The notes beneath the pieces were generated by a model, which saw nothing but the letters and a program-made list of their open reading frames with translations, searched no databases and had not been told where the DNA came from. Positions 24,145 through 36,829 of a stretch of 64,000 bases of DNA are shown here, piece by piece (position 1 is the first letter of the stretch; each line of letters begins with the position of its first letter). This DNA is from Pohlia nutans (lineage: Eukaryota > Streptophyta > Bryopsida > Bryales > Mniaceae): positions 20,429,955 to 20,493,954 of the forward strand of contig CM040102.1 in NCBI GenBank assembly GCA_022496805.1. The letters are read 5' to 3'. The position numbers and the translations under genes were made by a program.

Positions 24145-24804
24145 TTAGAAAATGGAACAACCATAAGGTTCTTTTGCCCTTGCAAGGGCTCACCCTTTTA
24201 CTCTCACTACATGAAAGATAAAGCATTCAAAACATGTGATTCTTGAGGCAGGGTTGCTATGGACTTCGAACTCTACATGAACATTCTAACTAAAGAATGA
24301 CATGACATGTCCAATATTCTAGAATCTGCTACAACGATTCTTATTCCTACGTACAACTTACAAGGGCTAAAGAACCTTACGAGTCGAGCTTTGACGGCCA
24401 GGTTGTTAGAAAAGATGCAGGAATGGAATGTATACGACTTAGGAAGGGGAGGTCTCCAATCATATGAATATAATTGAAAGGGGAATTGGTGGCTGTATAG
24501 CTTATAACTACACAATAATACTGTGTGGCCTTGGGTTGATAAAAGCCCAGTGGGGCTGGTGAATATGCATTTTCAGAACGCCCCTCATTTTCAATTGATG
24601 TCGTAAAAGTGGGGGCCATCGGAGTGGTTACATGCATCGCGCACACTTGCGTAGCGAACTGAAATTGTCTCCAGTGTTTTAAGCATTTAAGCATGAGGGT
24701 AGAAAGCAATTGACTGGGTGCCTTTGACGCCACATTTCAGTCCATTTTTTGGCACCTTTTCTTAATCCCTTGAAACTCTCTTGCACTTGTTCACACTCTG
24801 TCAT
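24145..24804. other. Intergenic, no gene seen
   Basis: Two overlapping minus-strand open frames of about 80 and 118 residues cover 24273-24733. Neither resembles a known protein, and no splice context was found. Confidence 0.45.
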
Positions 24805-25121
24805 AAGAGCATTCCCACCCATGCACGCTAGGACTAACCCTCTCAAATTATTCATCTACATGTGAAGGGCCCTTGCACTCACACTCCCCCACCCTTGCAC
24901 GCCCTTCACGTATCAAAAGTGCGCATCAAATAGTGAATGGACCAATCACAAGTAGAATGAGAGGAATAATCATCGAATAGTCAACTCAATAGTGATTTCA
25001 AGGCCCAATTTCTAACACGCTAGAATCCAGAGTCAAGAAGCATTTTGAAAGGCCCCTTGAAACTTTTCATCCACTTCTTGAGGTCAGAGACCCTGTGAGG
25101 CCATGGGTGGCCATGCTCTAA
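24805..25121 (+). mobile_element. hAT-like MITE, family N, copy 1
   Basis: The ends AAGAGCATTCCCACCCATG and CATGGGTGGCCATGCTCTA are inverted repeats resembling the TAGAGCATC-type ends of plant hAT MITEs. An inverted copy lies at 50856-51157 and a fragment at 53341-53510, with shared GATTGGTCCATT and CACTCCCCCACCCTTGCA blocks. Confidence 0.7.
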
Positions 25122-25124
25122 CAT

Positions 25125-25290
25125 TCAGTAGCCTTCATGCTCTCTGCCTTTTTCTTCATGCATCATCTTGAGACTCCACCTGTCCACTTAGCTACTGATT
25201 TGGTCTTGTTGGGTGTGGAATATGCTGCACCATCTACTTTGGAGCAAAGTACAGCTGCTACAAGCTACTGAATGTTATGGCATGCTTTCG
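25125..25290. repeat. Dispersed repeat T, copy 2
   Basis: It shares GTCCACTTAGCTACTGAT, TGGGTGTGGAATAT and CTACTGAATGTTATGG blocks with 530-720. The ends are undefined. Confidence 0.45.
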
Positions 25291-26239
25291 GAATGACACC
25301 CTATGAATGAGCAAATGCCGTAGACTTACAAACGTTTTGAAGATTCCAAAGTAACTTAAATAAATAAATAAATTTGAGTACATGTGAGAATCGTTTTACG
25401 CTCCAAGAGTTGTACCATGATGATAATGTGAAAATAAATAACAATAATAATCCTAACATGAAAGTTGCAGTACTATTCAACAACGTGGTGTCGAAATTGA
25501 CATTTTATGTCATATTATGAGAGGTTCACGTCATAGTATATACCAATCACAAGATGACACGTGGCACTTTTAAACAAAAAGGAATTGATTTATGTCGCAA
25601 TAGAGGATATACCGTAGCAGGAAGGCAGGGTTGGCACTTTTGTGTCGAATAATTAATAAAAGTTCAAAAAGTAGGGGTCGGCACTTTCAAAAATAATTAT
25701 TAAAAATTCGGCTATTAACAACTAACATTGAATTTTACTAGCGGCTAAACGTTTTCTTTTGTTTTTTGACTACAATTTTTGTTGACTTCATTTTTGTTGA
25801 TTTCGACAAAATACTTGATAAATTTATTTATTTTCGCGGCATTTTTTTGGGGAATTATTTTCTGCCGACCCTGCCTTCCTGGTACGGTACTATACAAAGA
25901 GAGAAGGGCTAGTGAGAGGCATGGAATTTTTATTTTTATTTTTTTGGCTTTTTATGGCCAGTTTTGCTTCCAAAGTTCAATGGGAGAATCATCTTATGGG
26001 AACATAATGAGAAAAATTCCACCTCGTGTAGCTACCAAGGCAATGGATTGTGTTGGTTGCAAGCCAAGTTGGGACTTCGTGAGCCACATGCAGTGAATGA
26101 AAAGGCCAGAATGTTGGATGAAAAAGACACAATGTATAAAGGGTTTTGCGAAAGGCCAAAATGTTGAATGAAAAACATAAGATTAATGAAAAAACATAGA
26201 TCTATCATCATGTTTTTTCAAATAAAAATATAATTAATA

Positions 26240-27162
26240 AACAAGAGTTTTGTTAAAAGTGCAATTCAATATGTAAAAGTGCACATGAACAATTTTTTGG
26301 AAATTTATAAATTTCATTGAAAATATGATCATTTTATAATTATCCTAGTAAGAAAAATATCATCATGAGGGGTGTGGCATGTGCCTCACCCCTTAACCCC
26401 TAAATGTCCTAGAGATCACGAACGGATTCAAAGCCTTCTCACGTTCTCATCAATGCTTGGATGAAACTCATCCTATTTTTTGGAGATTCTTCACCAAGTT
26501 GTTGTCCTATCTAATGGCTGGATTTAGTCATACTAGAGTACATATTTTTCTAAAATTACAAATGTAGAAGTATGTCAAGTCGTTGACCAAGCCAAAATTG
26601 CATTGACTCTAGTTCAAAGTGGAATTGTGAAAAATGAGGTCATAAATTTAAGAAACACAAAAATTTCAAAGTATCACCACACTTAAGAGTATATCATTTC
26701 AAACTCATTCCAACAAATTTTACTCAAAAAATATTGAAATTTAGTTTGTAATCGAATTTAGAAGGAATTTTTAATTTTAACTTTCAGATTTTATAATTAA
26801 ATATTGGTGATTGTATTAGTGAATCAAACCGTACGGATGGAATCTAAAATTCAAAATCTAGAACTTTCATTTGTATATGAATTCCAGAATATTCTTCTAA
26901 ATGGTAGTTTATAATGTTTTTTCTCAAATTGTCAATTCCAGGGACACCCTTGTACATTTAGGGGTTAAGATAGGCAAAATATTGTTATAAGGGGTGAGGC
27001 ATGTGCCTCACCTCTTAAGATTTATCAAAATATATCTGAAAAGACTCTAGCCAAAGTACAATATTATTGCTTATACATACCAAAATTTGTGATTAAAATA
27101 TTAAAAAATAATCCCAAAAAATAGTGCACATTTCAATAGGCACTTTTAACGAAACCCTTGTT
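26240..27162. mobile_element. MITE O, interrupted by a TTAA element
   Basis: The inverted ends AACAAGAGTTTTGTTAAAAG and CTTTTAACGAAACCCTTGTT enclose about 350 bp of MITE plus the 576-bp family-A element. It lies inside repeat Y, giving three levels of nesting. Confidence 0.65.
26393..26968. mobile_element. TTAA element, family A, copy 2
   Basis: A 576-bp element from TTAACCCCTAAATGTCC to TTGTACATTTAGGGGTTAA, closely matching 8579-9144 throughout. It is non-coding. Confidence 0.85.
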
Positions 27163-27255
27163 ATAAGAGATCAAAAAACCACCTCATTCACTTGCAAGTC
27201 ACGAGCTTTGTAGCCTAAAGTTAGATGACCCGAAAACTAAAAGATAAAAACCCCT

Positions 27256-28200
27256 TCTGACATTGTATTGTATACCCTAAGTTCCGACATAAGTCAATCT
27301 GTTGTCTCTGCCCCACCAAGGGAGAGATTACGAAAAGGCATCGTTTTAAAAGAGTGACATGGTTGAACAATATAAACAAGCTATAAAAGAAAAATCCAGA
27401 GTAAATACCAAAGCAAAAACTACGCAACTAACCGCTTATTGTTGTAGTTGTTCCCAATGCTTTTAGATTGATTGATTTATTTTATTTATTTTTCAAAACG
27501 TACGTGCAGTATATCGTACCGCAACTTTCATGTTTATGGTTACGGGATTTATCGGTGGTACATGGTACATGGTACAACTCTTTGGTTGAAAAGAATTGTC
27601 GTGAGGACAAGTTCAAGTTTGTAAATTACTGCATTGCTATAGCGTAGCGTAGTACGGTAGTAACAGTGTGAAGTGTTGAGAATCATTGATGTACGCCTGA
27701 AAAAAGCTGTTGAAGCTCCGTCCACTTGTGAGTGAGTGAGTCAGCTTGTTACTGCAGACGGAAAGAGTTGATAAGTTGATAAGTTGAAGAATGAGACAGC
27801 AACTTGCATTTATCAGATGTGGCCGGACAACACCAAACACATGAGCCTCCGTCACTGCCTATCTGTGAAAATTGAAGGCCATGGGCGTGATGTGTGGACA
27901 CGGGCTCCGTGTACATGGATCTAATCCCGCTTAGCATCGGAATCCCGGAACATCCGAGACAGATTATCCATGGTCCCAATGGCTTTGCGTGGTCAAATAG
28001 GCAGAATTTAGAGCATCTCCACCACTGCACTCCAAATCTACACAGTCAGGAATCTGCACAAGCTAAAATTCCAATCCATGCTAGTTTGGTCCTCTGCTGT
28101 TGGCAAAATGTTTCTCGTGATTTAGCCGTGCTTTTACTTTATAATTTATTTTTAGAAAATGTATCCATAATTTAATTCAATTCATGGTGATAAAATTTGA
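27256..28200. other. Intergenic, no gene seen
   Basis: No supported gene. AGAGCATCTCCACCACTGCA at 28011 resembles the end of a hAT-type MITE, but the matching end was not found. Confidence 0.45.
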
Positions 28201-28430
28201 TTAACTCCTAAACGCTCAAACGACCATTTTCTTGTTGTTGCCTGAATCTAACGGGTTGTTCCAAACAAAAAATAGTTTTTGAAAAAATAAAATAATTTAT
28301 AATATTACATCAAATCTACTTCCCAATTCAATTTGAATTATGTCAATCCAAGTTACACTCCACCCATGATTTTTTTAAAAAGTGGATCACCTCAATATTG
28401 TCTTAGTGCTATAAAATTGCGTGATACTAG
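28201..28430 (+). mobile_element. TTAA element, family B, 3'-truncated copy
   Basis: It starts TTAACTCCTAAACGCTC and follows family B through CGACCATTTTCTTG and the ACTCCACCC block with many substitutions, then similarity ends near 28430. Confidence 0.6.
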
Positions 28431-28711
28431 TAATTGGCCCAATGTTCCCGTAATGTAGCCATGCTTTTTCTAATTCATTTAAAGAATAGTTTATCCATAA
28501 TTTAATTCAATTTATAGTGAAAAAATTTGATTGAAAATTCATAACTTCCCACAGTGGGTTTGAAAGTGACGAAATGACTTTGGTACATCCCTTTCCATTA
28601 AGAGCTTTTTGATGATACCAAGAACACGGTCATTGTGTGCAAAATCTAAGAGATTGCAACGTGACATACAAACAAAACAAACAAAACAAGACAAACAAAC
28701 AAACTACCTTT

Positions 28712-29212
28712 TTAAACCCCTAATCGCACCGACGTTCAAAATCTTGATGTTTTTGGATAACAATGAAAAAGTCTTTTAAAATTTAAAAACATACAGAGAA
28801 AAAAGTGATTGGATTGAACCCCTTCTACTAAAATGCTTCTCTTTTCTTTTTTTGCTAATTTTTGACATTCAAAGTCATTTTTCAAACATGTTAAGTCATT
28901 TTAATGATATTTTATTTTACCAATGTGATCATAAGGAGATTTTGAACCGCTTTCTATTTTGAAGGTTTTTCAGTTTAGAAATAGAATTTCAAGTCTAATG
29001 TGTTGTTAGGAAAAAATTATCATCCTTTTTCAACATTAAAACATTATGATCTTGGAATTTATGTGGACAAATGACTCCAAATTTGATTCATGTCATCCCC
29101 AACACGTACATTAGAAGATTGTACAGTTGAGACTTCTATACCTCACTTACATTTAGACCTATAACACTTCATTTTTTAAAACCCATAAAAGCTAGGAATA
29201 TTTAAGGGTTAA
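28712..29212 (+). mobile_element. TTAA element, family D, copy 2
   Basis: About 500 bp, from TTAAACCCCTAATCGCACC to TAGGAATATTTAAGGGTTAA. It shares the 3' half with 23669-24144 and 30937-31755. It is non-coding. Confidence 0.7.
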
Positions 29213-30936
29213 TGTATAGATTTTTTTTTGTACAAATGAAAGTTTGTTTCATTACAAAAAGAAAAAAATACCACACCTCTTGTTAGGGAAGGCTCTAAAA
29301 GCACACATTTTGATTTATATTTGAAAAGTCCTTGAACTTAAATTTCCTACCTCACATACCAAACAAGCTTCACAAATAATTAATGAACTATTGTAATTGG
29401 AAGTAGAGTTCAATGAACTAATTGCAAGTAGAATGTGTACATAAACGGTAAATAAAAATTCAAATTCATTTCACAATAAAGCATCAAAATATCTCTTATT
29501 ATATATGCTTATGAATGAGAGATTAAAGTTTGAGTTGTATTTGTAGTAGGTTGAAATTGAAGGTTAGATTAGGTTGGACTTAGAGGTAAACTGGCACTAA
29601 TTTGCCAATTTGGTGCGCTTTCTTGTACTAGCTTGCCTTCATTCATTGTAAAACTATTAAAAATTTAACAAGGTCCCATTCTGGCCCAAGGAAGTGAATT
29701 GGACACCCCAAAATATTAATACCATTATGATTGGCTTAGTGCCTTCTTATATATTAAATCTTTGAAATGCAAAGTTTATGTTTGGTAATAAAAAGAGGAT
29801 TGCCTAGACTACTAATTGAAACTCGTCAAGGTTGGTCTTAACTTTTCTTTTAATGAAATAACTATATTTCATGAATTCAAAAGCAAGTATTGGCTTTCAT
29901 GAATTCAAAAGCAAATATTGGCCTTGGCCCAAAGTCCAAACTTGTTTTAGAACTATATGGTAGTGAGCTAAAAATAACCAACTCTAAAACTTGGGTGGCT
30001 TCTTTTAATGAATTACATAAAAATGCATTAATAGTTGAGTGCCAAGATGGTTTTGTTTTGATGCTTGGTTTTGAAGAATTCCGGTCTTTTTGTAAGGATG
30101 ACATCAATGAAGAGTCATTTGTTCAAGACTCCATATTAAAGTCAATATAGGATAGTGGAAGAGAGTACATAAACTACATTCCTTTGCAAAGATTTAATTC
30201 TTCTAAAACTACACTTAAGCCTACAAACAACACCAACAAATATAAATTAATTACTTTTTTTTATATAGTCTTTTGTGGTGGGTCATTATGTACTAGTAAT
30301 AGTTAGTGTTATGCAAACCTTCTTTTGTATAAAAGTAAGTTAACAAAATATTGGCGTTTGTGTTTAGTTTTTTGCACATATATAGGTTTGATTTAGTCAC
30401 AATTACATCCCTTAAAAAAAGTAAAGTATAGTATAGTGTATCAACTTCAAGTTTGTTGTTTCTATATTTTTCAAAATACATTAAAAATAAATTTTGTGAA
30501 GTTTCCTTTGTGAAAGTCCATCATTTCTAACTTCGTACACAATAGTTATCCGTTAAGTGTGAGTAGGATGGCCTCTTTGTTGCCTTCTATTTTCATGTTT
30601 GAAATACACTTTATTGTTACTAGCAAACATGAACAACTTAGCAATGAACTATGCGTGAGCATGAGGCTGGTGTGGTGCACAGTTAGATTTTTCCATGGAA
30701 ACTCGAGTGTGGCCTGGGGGAATTCTATTGCAGGTGTAGGTCCAAATCTCATAAGGTTCTTGAGCCTCCCTTTTGTTCACCTCGGAATCTCAAGCATCTA
30801 TCAGAGGTTCAGAGGAATCACAAAAAAACTTATGTAATTTCAGCTAGTTCAAAGCAAGAGGGTTGGAGAGTGGACTATTTTATTAGTGATTTCTCTTCAA
30901 TGCTACTACAATGTAAAAGGTGTGGCCTAGCTGGTA
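29213..30936. other. Intergenic, no supported gene
   Basis: The only mildly gene-like item is an 86-codon frame at 29890-30150 (plus strand) with mixed composition. Nothing in it matches a family I know, and no flanking exons were found, so it is not called as a gene. Confidence 0.45.
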
Positions 30937-31755
30937 TTAACCTCTAAGCGTCCCTAGCTATTTTGGGCTTAAAATCATCATTGCTTTTGATGTCTTATAG
31001 GTCTAAATGTAAGTGAGGTATAGAAATCTCAACCGTGCAATTTTGTAATATACATGTTGTAGATCATGTGAATCAAATTTGGAGTCATTTGGCCATATAG
31101 ATTGCAAGATCATAATATTTTAGTTTAGAAAAGGATGCTGAAATTTTTTCAAGCAACACATTTAGAGGTGAAATTCGTTTTCAAAATTATTCAAATGAAA
31201 AAACTTTCAACTATAAAGTAGTTCAAAATCATCATATAAACACATTGGTACCAAAAAAGCTTCATGGAAAAATTTAATATGCCCTAAAATGGCCTTGCAA
31301 TGTCAAAAAGTAGCCCGAAAAGTGACCCATTTGAACCAAAAAGCAAAAAAGTGTCCAAACTAGACCCGTGCACTAAAATGACTTCCAAACATTTAGGACA
31401 AAATAGATTGAAATGAAAATGATACCGTGATAACAAGGCTTCAAGGGGAATCCAACCCAAAGATTTTTATTTTATTTTATTGAAAACGGACATGGGATGA
31501 AGGAGATACAAGCCCCCAAAGTTGTAGCCTGAAAATGCACAAAAACTGTCCCAAAGAAAGGACCCTACTTTCAAATGATCAACAAAAATTGAAATCATCT
31601 TGGATTGATATGAGATTCTTACCACACATTCCATACATCATGCGGGAAGTTTTTCCAAAATTTCATGAAATTTGAACACTATTTGCAAAAGCTACAGCTC
31701 TTCAAAAGTGAATGTACGCCAAAAACGTCCAAATTATGAACGTTGGGACAGTTAA
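30937..31755 (-). mobile_element. TTAA element, family D, long copy
   Basis: An 819-bp element from TTAACCTCTAAGCGTCCC to AACGTTGGGACAGTTAA, inverted relative to the other copies. It contains the middle part missing from the shorter copies, so it is closest to the parental form here. It is non-coding. Confidence 0.7.
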
Positions 31756-31884
31756 GAACCTTATGCTGTATGACAACGCAGAGCATAACGATTGGTAACA
31801 AAAAAAGAGGACAAAACTCGTTTTTGATGCCTTTGAAGCTAAAAAAACCAACATAGCACAATAGAGCTACGAGAGCGAACACCC

Positions 31885-32110
31885 TTTTGCAATGGGACCA
31901 CAATCTAATTACAATTAGAAACTAGATTTACGTGACAATGACACAATAGTCCCAAAATCCATAGAATACAAATGGCATTCCCTCATTACTTAAAAAATGA
32001 ATTTAAGTGAAGATTCTTTTTTCAATCCAGTTTTCAAAAGGGTGCTTCATTGCATTACTCTATTATGCTATGAGTCATGCCTTGTCTTTCAGTTCCTTTC
32101 ATTCATAACA
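31885..32110 (+). repeat. Dispersed repeat U, copy 1
   Basis: This matches 52150-52430 in inverted orientation: shared are CCTTTTGCAATGGGACCACA, CTAATTACAATTAGAAACTA and the GGGTGCTTCATTGCA blocks. The second copy has an internal duplication. The nature of the element is unknown. Confidence 0.55.
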
Positions 32111-32308
32111 TTTAGTAGCCTTCTAAGAGGCTGCCTTTTAGTTTCATTTGCTTTTTATATGGAGTGATCAATGATTTGTAATTGAATGGACTATTGAATC
32201 AAACAAACAATTACAAGACTTTCTTGAATTGTGACTAAGTGAGGTGCTTTCGATTACTATTCACCATGGTCAATCACTACAACAGATTGGGTATTTTATG
32301 ACAGGGAA

Positions 32309-32580
32309 AATATGACTGAGGATGACTGGCGACTGCAAGCAGTCATATTCTGGAATGCCAAATCTGTCGGTGAGGGCCTCATTCGAAAACATGACTGGGA
32401 GTCATATTCTTTAGTCATATTTTCCAGCTGTACCGTATAAAGTGGATGGGAGGGCCGTATACCTTTGTGGAGAACAAATGAGAACGTACCTGGGGAACGC
32501 GCAGTCATATTTGCTAGTCATATATTCGTTGTGATCACATTTTAGAGTCGCATTTTCAATGTAGTCATCTTTTTTTTTAG
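32309..32580. repeat. Left sub-terminal repeats of the CACTA element
   Basis: At least six copies of AGTCATATT or its complement AATATGACT occur in 270 bp. In CACTA elements such motifs bind the transposase; that role here is inferred. Confidence 0.75.
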
Positions 32581-32777
32581 GGGGGGCAGCCCAAGAATAT
32601 GTACACTGCCCAAGCAAGCTTCTGTGTATTTAGCCTTGGACAATCACTGTGTAGTATTAAGGTTTAGTTCAAAATCACTTAATTATGAAAATATGCATTC
32701 AAATTTGAGTGGTTTTCCATTTGGGCTAGGGTAACTGGGAATTGCACTTTGATATTATTCTAGTATGTGATGAGTAC

Positions 32778-32779
32778 AT

Positions 32780-32817
<38 letters not shown>

Positions 32818-32818
32818 T
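32778..32818. repeat. CA/TA microsatellite
   Basis: A run of CA repeats continues directly into TA repeats, followed by a T-rich, pyrimidine-biased stretch to about 32970. Confidence 0.9.
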
Positions 32819-33338
32819 ATTTTTTATTTTTATTTTTTTTCCTTTATTTTCTTTATTGTCTTGCATTATTTCTTTCTTTTTTTCATTTATTCAAAGTTTA
32901 ATTTTAATATTAATTTCTTTTTCAATCTTCAATTTTTCTTTTTCATTTTGTTTTTTGTTTTTTTTTTCTCATTTTTTAAATTTAAGATTAAATTCCAATT
33001 TTATTTATTTAAAGGTCGATGGTTTAGAGTTTGAGAGGTGGGGGTGGGGAGGGGGGGGGGAAAATTGTGTCAAGAGAGTACAGTCATTGTAACATCACTA
33101 CTGTAGTCACTAAACAACCAAACCGTGTGACTTAATTTCAACCCTTCAAAAGCAGGGGATGGTTATGAGTAGGAAGTGTTGACAACGTCCAAGTGAACAT
33201 AATTTGCATTCTACAAGCTCAATCATTCTCTTAAACACACATTTCAATCAAAATATGTCTTCATAAGGAAGAAATTCCAGATTCTAAAAATGCAACGTGC
33301 ATCACTAAGTTCCATTGTCTAAACAAAGCTCTATTTCC

Positions 33339-33888
33339 TTAACCCCTAAGCTCCCGAGCGACCATTTTCTGGTCGCTGCCCGGAAAAAACGGGCTGCCCG
33401 GAACAAAAAAATAATTTTTTGAAAAAATAAAAAATATTTTAAAATACTATATCAAGTCTACTTTCCAACCCAATTTGAATTATGGCAATCCGAGTTAAAC
33501 TCCACCCGGGAGAATTTTTCAAAGTAGATCACCTCAACATTGTCTTAGTGTTACAAAATTTTCTATTTGGGGAAAGTAATGATGATTCCTCCATCGTTTC
33601 TCTTGCTTTTTTGAAGTTTACGATAGATAGCCCAACTTTAACCAATCGTACTAAATTTTGAACTCTAAAATTGAAAATTATAATTTATACAAATTTTTGA
33701 AGGTTAATGCTTTTAAATTCATTAAAAAATGATCTAAAGATTATTTTGGAAGTTTGACCGTATGGATAATTTGTAAAGATGATACTCTACATTTTGTCTA
33801 TTGAACCAACCTTCATCAAACATATGGAAGGCACATATTATAACACATCTATGTTTTGTCCAATACTCCTCGGGCTTTTAGGGGTTCA
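33339..33888 (+). mobile_element. TTAA element, family B, copy 2
   Basis: A 550-bp element starting TTAACCCCTAAGCTCCCG, nearly identical to 17696-18245. Its right TTAA has become TTCA, which is also the first base set of the next element. Nested in the CACTA element. Confidence 0.85.
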
Positions 33889-34183
33889 CCCCGAAAAGAC
33901 CAAACATTCATTGGTCTAAAATGACAAATTCAATCAATTATTTTGTGAAACCTATAATTCAAATGAGGCCGAATTTTATATCACCAGAATCAGTGAAGAA
34001 CATTGTATGCGTTGGTCAAAAAATTTAAACAATTGAACAGAAAGAAGTCCACATGGGACCTACTCAAAACTGCAAAAAAAAAAACAAAAAAAAAAAAAAC
34101 CCAAAAAAGAAAAGAAAAAGAAAAACCAAAAAAAAACCAAAAAAAAGAAGAAGCCCATGTTGGGATTCTTGGTATAGGGTTAA
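33885..34183 (+). mobile_element. TTAA element, family G, copy 3
   Basis: About 299 bp, from TTCACCCCGAAAAGACC to CTTGGTATAGGGTTAA. It follows the family-G pattern (TAAAATGACAAATTCAATCA, TTTTATATCACCAGAAT) with an enlarged A-rich tract at 34075-34150. Confidence 0.7.
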
Positions 34184-34591
34184 TTCAACTTCAGGGTGAC
34201 ACGTGGCAAAGGGTTTTGGGTCCCGCCACCGTGGCAGGGACAGGGTTTGACTGAGAAATCGGATTCACCGCCATGGCAGGTACTGGAGTATCAGGAACCC
34301 CGTACCAGCTTCAACGGACCAGAGTAACTTACTGTCGATGCTCATCTTTCCACTCTGTTTGCGGAGGAGCTGGGTCTTCTAATCGAGGTTTGTGTCGTGT
34401 TGTGTAACCTTATATTCAAATCATTCGAAAACCTAGCTAAGCATTGGTTTCAATGCTTGAATGCGTTTAGGATTGGTTTAGGGTTTAGAGTCCCGATGCA
34501 GCAGATGTTCCAACGGCCAGTTAACGTGGAAGAAGGACGTGAGAACCCTAAACCCTATAGTGACGGAACATAGCGTGCGGATTTTCAGAGT

Positions 34592-34699
34592 ACGAGAAGG
34601 AGCGGATGAGGAGAATCCAGAAGAATGAGGAGATCCTGAAGGAGCTAGGTCTGCCACCGCTTGCGACAAGCACAAAACTCAAGAAACCTGCCGGCCCTG
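34592..34699 (+). pseudogene. Exon of an En/Spm-associated protein, fragment
   Basis: A candidate internal exon lies between a TTTTCAG acceptor and a GG-GTGAGT donor. It reads YEKERMRRIQKNEEILKELG followed by LPPLATSTKLKKP. This charged, helical 'RIQKNEEILKELGL' pattern is familiar from plant proteins linked to Ptta/En/Spm transposons. A second possible exon with an ATG lies at about 36241-36328. No complete gene can be joined here, so the element is defective or carries only part of a gene. Confidence 0.55.
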
Positions 34700-35292
34700 G
34701 GTGAGTTACATACCTTCTTTTTTTTTCTTGCAAATTCGATGCTCACATTTGCTGTTGTTTGCGATCCTCCGTTGTTCCTGCACATGCATACTTTTGGTTA
34801 GAAACGATTGCTTCAATTGGCTGTAGGCGGGTCTCATCACAGAGGTAGGGTTTAGGGTTTACCAGTCCCGGTGTCGAAGTTGTTGAGGAGTGTGGGTTTT
34901 GACGGGATCGCTGCGAACGCTCCACAGGGTGTAGGCGCCAGCAGTTAGGGTTAGGGTTTACGCACGGCAGTCGGTGTCTAGGGTGGGGCAGTCGGTGTGC
35001 ATCATCTCTCATGCTGTTCTAATTGTGTTTATCTTCTCTGAAGGAATTAATTCTCTTCTTGATCACTGTTCGGGTCCTCATGTTGTAAATGGTCAAGTTC
35101 AAGTTCTACAAGCTCTCAAACACATGCTCATAAACCTAAAGTAGCACAGCCTCATCCTGTAGTCGTAAGAGCAAAGTACTGCTCAAGTGCATAGACATGT
35201 CTCTGAAAATTCATGCAGAACATAAACGCTACCAAACAAAGAGTAAGATGCTACCAATCAAACCCTCACTGGCATGCTGAGATAATCAATAG

Positions 35293-35546
35293 TACCCCCT
35301 CCGTCCCAAAATTATTGTCCAATTTTTTTGCTTGGTATTTCTTTGAGCCAATTTCATTGATCATATTGTAAGAACATGATTAAAAAAGGTTCCAAATTAT
35401 GTCACTAGAATGATTGGAGAACATTGCATGTGTTCATTGCAACCTAAATAAAATTAGCCACGAGGAAGTATTTTTTTGACCCACTTAAAAAAGCACTTTC
35501 AAACATGATTGTCAAACATGACAATAACTTTGGGATGGAGGGAGTA
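35293..35546. mobile_element. Stowaway MITE, copy 1
   Basis: A 254-bp element with TA at both sides and ends CCCCCTCCGTCCCAAA and TTTGGGATGGAGGGAG, the classical Stowaway terminus. Its arms match the Stowaway at 39361-39840. Confidence 0.9.
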
Positions 35547-36829
35547 CACCGAGATATATGTCTGTGTAGACACTACAATTCTTTACCGAACTGGAATACG
35601 GTACGGTGTCTAGGGTGAATTTATACTAAGTGACTTCCCGAGTTCTTCTGGGTGCATAAATTTTTGGCCTGCTGGCATGAGACTTTTGCACACGAAATTC
35701 TTGCTTGTGTGAAGAAGCGAGGATTTTCTGAGGTCGTCTTAGCACCTCAAGCTTTAGGTCAGTTTCTTTGCTTGATTCAGTTGACATTTAAGTTCTGAAC
35801 TCTTAATTTTGAACAGTTGATGAAGATGATCACATTTATCTCTGATAATGACATCAATACTGCTTCTAGGTCCGGTGGTTTGACTATCACAAAACAAGTA
35901 GGGTCAAAACAAATGCCTAATTTTTTATCTGCAATTTTTCCAATAGATAGCAAACAGTAGGGACGTACAAAACATTCATGAACTTTATTTCTTAATTAGT
36001 GTTTGCATAATCACCCGATCCGATAATCGGGTAAGATTGTCCATTATAGGCAATTTCAATGGACGACCCGAGAATCTGATGCCCTAGGGTGGAATCCACG
36101 AGGAGCTTATATTGTTCCCCTGTGTTGATTCTCCCGTGAGTCAGTGCCACTTTTCCTTATGGTTTCGAGTTCTGACATGTGCACAGAATCACCTGCTTAA
36201 GCTTAGTCACCTACTTCAGTTGTAGAAGGAAAGTTTTAACATGAGTTCTGAAGCTCAGAGGGGAAAGCAGCACTCTCAGGGGAATCACACAGAGAAACCA
36301 TATGAGATCCCTGTGGGTGGCTCGCAGGTCAGAATAATTATTGCTAATAGTATATAAGGGTGGTTGTTCTGCAATTCTTACATGAAGTTGAGGAAATGCT
36401 CACAGTTCCTTAACTTACTTTGTGTCGGTAGCTGCACAAGCAAAGAAAATGTTTGTCATGACCGTTCCCCTGTAAACCAGCGTGAATAAAGTGTATGTTT
36501 GTCATGACAATGAGCCCCTGCCCACCAGACAAAGAGCCATTGGTGTAACCTTCCCTACACCATACTCTTAGTCTCTTACTAGATTTTGGTGTGCTATTGA
36601 ACATAGGAAATGATCTTATTTTGAAAAGTGATTAATTAAGAAAAATTACGACGTCAAATGGCATCAGCCTCTTCTAATAAGGAATTTTTGATTTGAGGTT
36701 GTTTATGCATAGTTACATACACTATAGACAAATCTTAGAAAGATTTTGAAGCATGTGGATGAGTTGATAAAGATGTATTGTAATTACTCCCGAGATTACT
36801 CCTTCTGTCCCACAAAAGAACTATGATAT

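Larger units (their letters stand above)
25930..27255 (+). repeat. Dispersed repeat Y, copy 2, split by insertion
   Basis: Left part 25930-26235 and right part about 27170-27255 correspond to the minus-strand copy at 19468-19850, including the shared TTTGTAGCCTAAAGTTAGATG end. Between them sits MITE O, which itself carries a TTAA element. Confidence 0.6.

Noticed and set aside
24273..24733. Minus-strand frames of 80 and 118 residues
   Set aside because: No known family, no conserved motif, no flanking exons; likely chance.
29890..30150. 86-codon plus-strand frame
   Set aside because: Composition is not clearly noise, but nothing supports a gene: no family, no neighbours, and a direct repeat at its start.
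32742..33092. 116-codon frame rich in Phe, Ile and Ser
   Set aside because: It is a reading of a CA/TA microsatellite followed by a T-rich tract.
34479..34970. TTTAGGG-like motifs
   Set aside because: Only scattered telomere-box-like motifs, common near plant gene starts; not an interstitial telomere array.
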